From Nocardioides sp. TF02-7 (GTDB lineage Bacteria; Actinomycetota; Actinomycetes; Propionibacteriales; Nocardioidaceae), in contig NZ_CP092535.1 in the NCBI RefSeq assembly GCF_022437945.1, forward strand, positions 1,736,001 to 1,800,000: 64,000 nucleotides of DNA, given 5' to 3'. Positions 57,494-64,000 of the stretch are shown here, in pieces (positions within the stretch are counted from its first letter, which is position 1; each line of letters starts with the position of its first letter). A model generated the notes under the pieces. That model ran no database searches. It was not told the origin of the DNA and was given only the letters and a program-made list of their open reading frames with translations. The position numbers and the translations under genes were made by a program.

Positions 57494-59428
57494 GCAACTC
57501 CGGTCCCACTGAGCCACCGGGCCGGCCGCCGGCGACCGGCGCGACGGTCGGCGGCCGCTACCAGCTCGGCGAGCTGCTCGGCCGCGGCGGGATGGCGGAG
57601 GTCCGCAAGGGCATCGACACCCGGCTGGGCCGGGTCGTCGCCGTCAAGCGGCTGCGCACCGACCTCGCCAGCGACGCGACCTTCCAGGCGCGGTTCCGCC
57701 GCGAGGCGCAGTCGTCGGCCTCGCTCAACCACCCCGCGATCGTGGCGGTCTACGACACCGGCGAGGAGCTCACCGCCGACGGCGTCTCCCAGCCCTACAT
57801 CGTGATGGAGCACGTCGCCGGCCGCACGCTGCGCGACATCCTCCGCGAGGGTCGCAAGATCCTGCCCGAGCGGGCGCTGGAGATCACCAGCGGCGTGCTG
57901 TCGGCGCTCGACTACAGCCACCGGGCCGGCATCATCCACCGCGACATCAAGCCCGGCAACGTGATGCTCACGCCCACCGGCGACGTCAAGGTGATGGACT
58001 TCGGCATCGCCCGCGCGATGAGCGACGCCGCCTCGTCGATGACGCAGACGGCTGCCGTCGTGGGGACCGCGCAGTACCTCTCCCCGAGCAGGCGCGCGGC
58101 GAGGCCGTCGACTCCCGGTCCGACGTCTACTCCGCGGGCTGCCTGCTCTACGAGCTGCTGACCGGTCGGCCGCCGTTCGTCGGCGACAGCCCGGTCGCCG
58201 TCGCCTACCAGCACGTCCGCGAGCCGGCCGTGCCGCCGTCGCACCACGACAGCGACCTCACGCCGCAGGTGGACGCGATCGTGATGAAGGCGCTGGCCAA
58301 GCGGGTCGAGGACCGCTACCAGTCCGCCGCGCAGATGCGCTCCGACATCGAGCGCTACCTCGCCGGCCGGCCGGTCCAGGCCGTCGTACCCGCGCCCACG
58401 CCGGTCGACGACCCCCGACCCGGGCGACCACGCCGGTGCCGGCGGTCGCCGAGACGTCCGTGCGCGGACGTCCGGTGCCGCCGGAGGACGACGAGCGGCG
58501 CAGCAGCAAGCCGTGGCTCTGGGTGCTGCTGGCCCTGCTGCTCGTCGCGCTGCTCGCCGCCGCGTACCTGGTCTGGCCGCGCCTCTTCCCCGACGAGCCG
58601 ACGCCGGTGGAGGTGCCGTCGGTGGTGCGGATGGACCGCGACACCGCGGCCGCCACGCTCGGCGACGCCGACCTGCAGGTCGACCACCGCGAGCGGGTGT
58701 GCAGCGACGACGTGGAGGCCAACCACGTCGTCGAGCAGGACCCCCCGGCCGACTCGGTCGTCGACCCGGGCTCCGAGGTGAGCCTGGTGCTGAGCTCCGG
58801 GCCGTGCGACTTCGCGATGCCCGAGGTGACCGGCGACCTGCAGCGCGTGGCCGTCAACACGCTGGTGCAGGCCGGCATCAAGCGCCGCAACATCATCATC
58901 GCGCCGGAGGAGTGCGACACCGACGAGGAGCAGGGCACGGTCGTCGAGCAGACCCCGCAGCCCGGCGTCTCCGTGGGCGCCAACGACACCGTGACGCTCT
59001 GCATCTCCGACGGGCCCGAGGTGGTGCCCGAGGTGATCGGCCTGCGCCGCGGCCAGGCCGAGCGGGCGATCGAGGAGGCCGGGTTCGAGGTCGACGTCCG
59101 CGAGGACCCGACGTCCACGCGGCCGAAGAACGAGGTCACCGACGTGATCCCGGGCGAGGGCACCGAGCTCGACCAGGGCGACACCGTGACGATCTTCGTG
59201 TCCGTCTACGAGGAGCCGCCCGAGACCACGCCGCCGGCCGAGACCGACACCGACGGCGACGGGCTGCCCGACACCGACGAGCAGGGCGTGGGCACCGACC
59301 CGAACAACCCCGACACCGACGGCGACGGCGTCTCTGACGGCGACGAGGTCGAGGGCGGCACCGACCCGCAGAACCCGTTCGACCCGCCCCCGGGCCAGGA
59401 CGACGACGAGGGTGCCGAGCGCGCCTAG
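57490..59428 (+). CDS. pknB: PknB, membrane Ser/Thr kinase with three PASTA domains and Ca-binding-like tail, two frameshifts
   Basis: Kinase: LGRGGMAEVRKG, VAVKRLR, IIHRDIKPGNVML and MDFGIARAM. Shifts near 58082 (C missing in YLSPEQARGE) and 58420 mend the frame. Helix WLWVLLALLLVALLAAAYLVW follows, then PASTA domains at about residues 375-440, 441-512 and 513-580. The end, DTDGDGLPDTDEQG and DTDGDGVSDGDEVEGG, has thrombospondin type 3-like calcium loops. It senses cell-wall fragments to govern growth. Confidence 0.92.
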
Positions 59429-60213
59429 CGGATCGGCTCGGCGTACCGGAAGTCGAGGATGCCGTCGTACGGCGGCGCCTCGACGTGGTCCTCGACGGTC
59501 AGGCCCCAGCCGATGTCGATGTTGGGGTTGGCGGCGTCGGTGCGGTAGCCGGACACGAGCGGGTCGGCGTCGATCTCCCCGACCAGCCGGTCGGGGTCGC
59601 CGACGGCCTCGATCACGTAGGGCTGCTGGTAGGGGACGCCCTGCAGCTGGACGGTCGGGCCCTCGCACTTGATGCCCGTCGTGGAGATCACCCGCTGCCC
59701 GGCGATCGTCACCGCGGTCGCGCCGCCGCGCCACAGCGCGTTGACGACGGCCTGGAGGTCCTGCTGGTGCACGACCAGCTGGTTGATCTCGATGCCGAGG
59801 TCGGCCAGCGCGTCCTCGTCGGGGTCGGTGATCGGGGAGTCGGACATGGTGATCGAGACGCCCGGTCCGCTGCGCGGCTCGAGGCCGGCCGGGTCGCGCA
59901 GCTCCTCGATCCGGCCCCGCGCCCGCGAGACCGGCAGCGACCGCACGTTCTCGGTCAGCGCATCCACCTCGGCCTCGAGGTCGGAGAGGTCGGCCCGCAG
60001 CTCCTCGTAGTCGTCCGCCTCCGCCTCCACGAGGCCGGCGAGGTCGGTGTAGCGCCCCGGGCGGAGGTCGGTGCCCCCGCTGTCGGCGGCGGAGATCATG
60101 AACAGCGCGCCGCTGACGAGGCCGACCAGCGGCGTCCCGACCCGCCAGCCGAGGGAGCGCCGGGGCCGTTGCGGTCGCTCAGGCGTCGGCCCAGCCGCGT
60201 GCGCACCCGTCAT
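59425..60213 (-). CDS. DUF881 family protein
   Basis: 262 aa. One N-terminal helix (GWRVGTPLVGLVSGALFMIS), a coiled coil (ADDYEELRADLSDLEAEVDAL) and a DUF881 domain with GPGVSITMSDSP, EINQLVVHQQDLQAVVNALWRGGA and TGIKCEGPTV. In mycobacteria the homologue (Rv0012 region) is near crgA and is thought to act in division. It is convergent with pknB. Confidence 0.9.
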   Translation of the reverse strand: MTGAHAAGPTPERPQRPRRSLGWRVGTPLVGLVSGALFMISAADSGGTDLRPGRYTDLAGLVEAEADDYEELRADLSDLEAEVDALTENVRSLPVSRARGRIEELRDPAGLEPRSGPGVSITMSDSPITDPDEDALADLGIEINQLVVHQQDLQAVVNALWRGGATAVTIAGQRVISTTGIKCEGPTVQLQGVPYQQPYVIEAVGDPDRLVGEIDADPLVSGYRTDAANPNIDIGWGLTVEDHVEAPPYDGILDFRYAEPIR

Positions 60214-60273
60214 AGTGTCTAGGGTAGGCGCCGACAACCGTCGTACCCACGCCTGCGCACCATCCGAGGAGCC

Positions 60274-60804
60274 GTGCCCGTGAAGTTCTCCCGCCCGAGC
60301 CTGAAGCGGTCGGACAAGTCGGCGATGGCCGACCCCAGCAGCGGGCCGGTCCTCAGCGTCCGCTCCATCGTGTCGCTGGTGCTCTTCCTCGGCGGCATCG
60401 CCTGGATCGCCTACTACTACGTCGGCGTCCGCCCCGTCGAGGGCTTCGGCGACGACGACAAGCCCAACCCCGACCCGGACACCTTCGAGCCCGGCGCTGT
60501 CACCGGCCTCGACTTCGTCGGCGACCTGCAGGAGTGGAACTACCTGATCGGCTTCGCCGCGATCCTGCTCGGCCTCGCCGTCGCCGCGCACAAGTCCACC
60601 CCGCTCGGCCGCGGCCGCGGCGTCATCGTCGGGATGCTCGGCTGCTTCGTCATCGGCCTGCTGTGGATCTGCGCCTACTACGTGCTCCTCACCGGCGACG
60701 ACCCCAAGGACGTGCCGGTGATGAACGACCTCGGCAACAGCAACCTGATCGTCGGCATCGCACTGATGGCGGTGGGGTTCACCTACGCCACGAAGTGGGA
60801 GTAG
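60274..60804 (+). CDS. crgA: CrgA-like cell-division protein with duplicated unit
   Basis: 176 aa; the normal length is about 80-95. The first half has VRSIVSLVLFLGGIAWIAYYYVG and NYLIGFAAILLGLAVA. The second has CFVIGLLWICAYYVLLTG and NLIVGIALMAVGFTYATKW. Each half repeats the two-helix CrgA plan, so the protein has four helices in tandem. CrgA recruits FtsZ, FtsQ and PbpA partners at the septum. GTG start. Confidence 0.9.
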   Translation: MPVKFSRPSLKRSDKSAMADPSSGPVLSVRSIVSLVLFLGGIAWIAYYYVGVRPVEGFGDDDKPNPDPDTFEPGAVTGLDFVGDLQEWNYLIGFAAILLGLAVAAHKSTPLGRGRGVIVGMLGCFVIGLLWICAYYVLLTGDDPKDVPVMNDLGNSNLIVGIALMAVGFTYATKWE

Positions 60805-60860
60805 CCGGCCGCACGCTCGAGCAGGCGCTGCTGCGACCAGCGCCTCAGCCAGCGCCACAC

Positions 60861-60890
60861 GAGGCCCGCCCGGTGTTCCGGGCGGGCCTC
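60861..60890. terminator. crgA terminator
   Basis: Perfect 13-bp stem (GAGGCCCGCCCGG with CCGGGCGGGCCTC) and a TGTT loop, 56 bp after the crgA stop, followed by GTCGCGTTCG, a GC-type intrinsic terminator. Confidence 0.85.
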
Positions 60891-60962
60891 GTCGCGTTCG
60901 GGGTGGGGTACGGCGGGCGGTCGGCGTACGGCGCGGGTGCCGGTCGGGTGACGTGACGGGCA

Positions 60963-61118
60963 AAACCTCCACTTGTCCGGCATTGCTTTGCCCGACATGT
61001 TGAGGTTTCCCCGGCCGACCGGGGAAACCTCACGTCCCCGGCCCCGCCGAGGCCCCCGATCCCCGCCGTCCTCCACACCTTTCCCCCACAACCCGGGATA
61101 ACTACATGCTTGTAGTTA
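60963..61118. repeat. Set of inverted repeats between crgA and the rhomboid gene
   Basis: 60963-61008 is an imperfect dyad (AAACCTCCACTTGTCCGGCA against TGCCCGACATGTTGAGGTTT, 16 of 20). 61001-61032 is a perfect 14-bp stem with a CCGA loop, sharing the GAGGTTT arm. 61099-61118 is TAACTACA-TGCT-TGTAGTTA. The overlap lets one arm pair in two ways. Its use as a terminator or as an extragenic repeat is unproven. Confidence 0.65.
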
Positions 61119-61149
61119 CCCACATCTGTGGGAAAAACGTGTGGACGAG

Positions 61150-62080
61150 CTACACCAGCACGAGCGTGCGCGCGACCGTCGCGGCGGCCAGCGCCACGAC
61201 GACGGCCCCGATCCCGGCCACCTGCACCAGCGTCCGCCGGTTCCTCGGGGCGTAGACCAGGACGGCGCCGACGATGGCGCCGCCCACGAGGCCGCCGAGG
61301 TGGCCCTGCCACGACACGTTGGGCACCAGGAACGTGATCACCGCGTTCATCGCCAGCCACGACAGCAGCGTCTGCATCGTTGCCGCCGACCTTGTAGGCG
61401 ACGACGAGGAGGGCGCCGAGCAGGCCGAAGACGGCCCCGGACGCGCCGAGGGTGCGGCCGTCCTCGGCCGACAGCCAGTAGACGCTCACCGAGCCGGCCA
61501 GCCCGGAGACCAGGTAGAGCGCGAGGTAGCGGACCCGGCCGAGCACCATCTCCAGCTGCGGGCCGAGGAACCACAGCGCGAGCATGTTGAACCCGATGTG
61601 CCAGATCTGCACGTGGGTGAACATGCTGGTGAGCAGCTGCCAGTAGGCGCCGTCGGCGACGCCCGCGAACCACAACCCGTCGGGCACCTGGCCGCAGAGG
61701 CCCTCGCTGCCGAGGCTCGGGTAGTAGGAGCCCGGCTCCGCCTCCGACCAGCACGAGCCGGTCGGCATCAGCGCGAGCCGCGGGATCAGCTCGCTGGTGG
61801 TCCAGCCCGTCGCCAGCACCGCCAGCCAGACCAGGCCGTTGAGCGCGATCAGGACGATCGACGTGAGCGCGGCGTTGCCCGGCCGGCGGCCGCCGTACGC
61901 CGTCCGGCCCTGGCGGGTCGTGCGGGCGCCCTCGGCGACGCAGTCGGGGCACTGGAAGCCCACCGACGCGTCGCGCATGCAGTCGGGGCAGATCGGTCGC
62001 CCGCACCGCTGGCAGCGGACATAGGTCTCACGGTCGGGGTGGCGGAAGCAGGTCGGTGCCCCGACGGGCGGCTGGGTCAC
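61150..62080 (-). CDS. Rhomboid-family intramembrane protease with zinc-ribbon head, one frameshift
   Basis: GTG start 62080. An N-terminal ribbon (CQRCGRPICPDC ... QCPDC) precedes six or so helices. Catalytic Ser in GASGAVFGLLG, and His in WQGHLGGLVGG after a shift near 61380. Length about 309 aa. Next on the strand upstream is ppiA, as in related genomes. Confidence 0.88.
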
Positions 62081-62088
62081 GTGACGCG

Positions 62089-62635
62089 TTACTGGCCGGT
62101 GATCTCGACGGACTCGATGACGACCGGCTCGACCGGGCGGTCCATCTGGCCGGTCGGCACGGCGGCGATCGCGTCGACGACGTCGCGCCCGGCCTGGTCG
62201 GCGACCTCGCCGAAGATCGTGTGCTTGAAGTTCAGCCACGGCGTCTGTCCGACGGTGATGAAGAACTGGGAGCCGTTGGTGCCCGGGCCGGCGTTCGCCA
62301 TCGCGAGCAGGTAGGGCTTGTCGAAGACCAGCTCGGGGTGCGTCTCGTCCTTGAACTCGTAGCCCGGCCCACCGGTGCCGAGTGCCCTGCGGGCAGCCGC
62401 CCTGGATCATGAACCCGGGGATGATCCGGTGGAAGGTGAGGCCGTCGTAGAACCGGCCGTCCGGCAGCGCGCCGCCGCGCCGGTCGGGCTTGTAGGGACC
62501 GTCGTTGGAGACCTCGACCGGGTCGCCGGTGGCCAGCCCGACGAAGCTCTTCACCGTCAGCGGTGCGTGGTCGGGGAACAGGTTGATCGTGATGTCGCCC
62601 TTGTTCGTCTTGAGGGTGGCCTGGAGGTCCGCCAT
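62089..62635 (-). CDS. ppiA: PpiA, cyclophilin-type peptidyl-prolyl isomerase, one frameshift
   Basis: MADLQATLKTNKGDITINLFPDHAPLTVKSFVGLA at the start and GFMIQGGCPQG near the middle. A shift near 62378 joins GTNGSQFFITVGQTPWL. Length about 181 aa. Catalytic Arg is in FHRIIPGF. No signal peptide is seen, so it is cytoplasmic. Confidence 0.93.
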
Positions 62636-62816
62636 GTCTACCTTTCCGCACCGCCTCACGGTGCGCGTCCGGCGCGGGCACCGGTGCCCGCGCGCTCGCA
62701 CCGATCCTACGGTGGCGGCTGCGGGGGGATGGCCGTCACCGTGTGGGCCGTGGTGGGATGGGGTAGTGCGGTAGGCAGAGCTTCGGACGCTGATCTCGAC
62801 AGGAAAGGGTTCGTCG

Positions 62817-63375
62817 ATGGGACTCCGCAAGAAGAAGACGCTCCTCGACCAGGCGGAGGAGTACGTCGGCACCGCGATCGATCACGCCCGCGAGTTCGTC
62901 GACGAGACCGCGCGGCCGGCGATCGCCGACGCGAAGGACAAGGCCGCCCCGAAGGTGAGCGCGGGCGCGACGGCCGTGAAGACGAAGGCGGCGCCCGTGG
63001 TCGCCGCGGGCGCGACGACGCTGGCGGAGAAGGCCGGCGAGGCCAAGGCCTACGCCGACATGAAGACCGCCGAGCTGTCCGGCAAGAAGACCAAGAAGAA
63101 GCGCTCGAAGGTGAAGACGCTGCTGCTCGTCGGCGTCCTCGGCGCGGTCGCGGCGTTCGTCGCGAAGAAGCTGCAGGGCGGTGGCGACGACGGCTGGCAG
63201 TCTTCGTACGACCCGGCGCCCGCGCCGGGAGCGGCCGAGACGGGTCCGCCGCCGACCGACGCCACCGTCGGGGAGCCGGCGCCCGGGGCCGGGGCGGACG
63301 CCTCGGCGGCCGAGCAGGCCGACCCGCTCACCGACCCGCTGCCCCCCGGAGACGGAGCCGCGCAGCGGCTCCTGA
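62817..63375 (+). CDS. Unknown Ala/Lys-rich protein with one membrane helix
   Basis: MGLRKKKTLLDQAEEYVGTAIDHAREFVDETARP, then an Ala-rich helix, a basic stretch (KKTKKKRSKVK), a helix (TLLLVGVLGAVAAFVAKKL) and an acidic Pro-rich tail. As written the frame runs to 63455 and overlaps the convergent gene by 71 bp; a shift in the C-run near 63350 would end it at 63375 instead. Found in Nocardioides-like genomes downstream of ppiA (inference). Confidence 0.75.
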
Positions 63376-63384
63376 CCAAAGCGG

Positions 63385-63720
63385 TCAGACGCCGGCGAGC
63401 TCCGGGTGCTCGGCTCGGAGCCGCTCGGCGACCGTGCGCTCGACCCAGAAGATGAGCACCGGCACCAGACCGGCCACGAGCATGAGCAGGAACCGCGTGA
63501 GCGGCCAGCCGGCGCGCTGGGTCAGCACGAACGCGACGACGACGTAGATCATGTAGATCCACCCGTGGATGACCCAGATCGGGGTCAGGGCGTCGCCGAG
63601 CTCCTGCAGCGAGCCGCCCTCGGGGAGCGCGTACTTGAACACCGACCCGACGGCGCCGACGACCAGCAGCACGCCGACGACGAACGCGAGCACCCGGTAG
63701 GTCTTGAACAGCCCGTTCAC
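63385..63720 (-). CDS. DUF3817 membrane protein
   Basis: 111 aa from GTG 63720. Three helices: FKTYRVLAFVVGVLLVVGAV, WIYMIYVVVAFVLTQRAGW and FLLMLVAGLVPVLIFWVERTVAERLRAEHP, the DUF3817 pattern. Unknown function. It overlaps the SURF1-like gene stop by four bases. Confidence 0.88.
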   Translation of the reverse strand: MNGLFKTYRVLAFVVGVLLVVGAVGSVFKYALPEGGSLQELGDALTPIWVIHGWIYMIYVVVAFVLTQRAGWPLTRFLLMLVAGLVPVLIFWVERTVAERLRAEHPELAGV

Positions 63721-64000
63721 GACTCCGAGCCTACGGGGCCTGGCTCCGCCGGCTCCGCGGCCTCGTCCGCGGCCGGCCGGGAGGTGGCGTCGCGCACATA
63801 GCGCCACCAGATGAACGCGGCGAAGGCGGCGAACAGCCACCACTCGATCGCGTAGGCGAAGTTGCGCCAGGCCGTGAACGCGCCGGCGGGCGGCAGCTGG
63901 TCGAGGGTCGCGGCGCCGAGCCCGGCCTCGGGCTCCTCGAGGACGACGTAGGCGCCGTACATGTCCTGGTCGACGCGCTGCACGAGGTCGGCGATCCGCA
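63717..64000 (-). CDS. SURF1-family protein, C-terminal part (partial)
   Basis: The last 93 or so codons of a gene beginning outside the window. The end has WRNFAYAIEWWLFAAFAAFIWWRYV, the second membrane helix of SURF1 (heme-copper oxidase assembly) proteins, after a loop and a beta strand. The N-terminal helix is outside the window. Confidence 0.8.
   Translation of the reverse strand, partial: RIADLVQRVDQDMYGAYVVLEEPEAGLGAATLDQLPPAGAFTAWRNFAYAIEWWLFAAFAAFIWWRYVRDATSRPAADEAAEPAEPGPVGSES

Noticed and set aside
61099..61132. NrdR box or DnaA box in the dyad near the rhomboid gene end
   Set aside because: The sequence has only loose likeness, and the site lies downstream of genes and not at a promoter.

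Overview
The window is high-GC actinobacterial DNA. The right end carries the conserved oriC-proximal order tRNA-Leu, fhaA, fhaB, pstP, rodA, pbpA, pknA, pknB, a DUF881 gene, crgA, a rhomboid gene, ppiA. This matches the mycobacterial order around Rv0009-Rv0020c, but a trpG-type gene is missing between pknB and the DUF881 gene. Codon use and gene content fit a Nocardioides-like organism (inference). About two dozen genes are split by one-base shifts, often in C or G runs, including pstP, pknA, pknB, the rhomboid gene and ppiA. These look like uncorrected indels in the assembly, so such genes are given as single entries with the shift noted.

Layout. 1-24.9 kb: a catabolic/accessory region of FAD monooxygenases, alpha/beta hydrolases, SRPBCC and SnoaL-like proteins, an SMP-30 lactonase, a crotonase, a nadC-like gene with a MerR regulator, two MFS exporters and several TetR regulators. 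Eight 16-bp sites of the form TGTACC-N4-GGTWCA lie at promoters across 18 kb of it, pointing to one TetR-type regulon. 24.9-31.9 kb: a pair of short-chain dehydrogenases behind a double operator, flanked by direct repeats of a deoR gene (one copy an internally deleted remnant), then a tetronate/threonate catabolic set (DeoR, PdxA2-like dehydrogenase, DUF1537 kinase, GntP permease). 31.9-37.4 kb: a MetPS-like NSS transporter with its small subunit, and a lower meta-cleavage operon (hydratase, acylating acetaldehyde dehydrogenase, aldolase) facing an IclR regulator.

37.64-49.95 kb: a 12.25-kb integrated element in the tRNA-Leu(CAG) gene, bounded by 56-bp direct repeats. It encodes a tyrosine integrase, an Xis-like protein, a primase-polymerase/AAA protein followed by an array of inverted repeats, small unknown proteins, and terminase-like small and large subunits, but no portal, capsid or tail genes. 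It resembles a phage satellite. Its right end is lower in GC and carries a probable defence cargo: a MrcB_N-type protein fused to a PD-(D/E)XK nuclease, and a dCTP-deaminase-fold protein lacking the catalytic glutamate and fused to membrane segments.

49.98-64 kb: an unusual array of exact-period 22-bp repeats arranged as a giant inverted repeat, then the cell-wall and division kinase cluster. PknB ends in calcium-binding TSP3-like repeats and CrgA is internally duplicated. The window ends with a DUF3817 gene and a SURF1-like gene cut by the edge.
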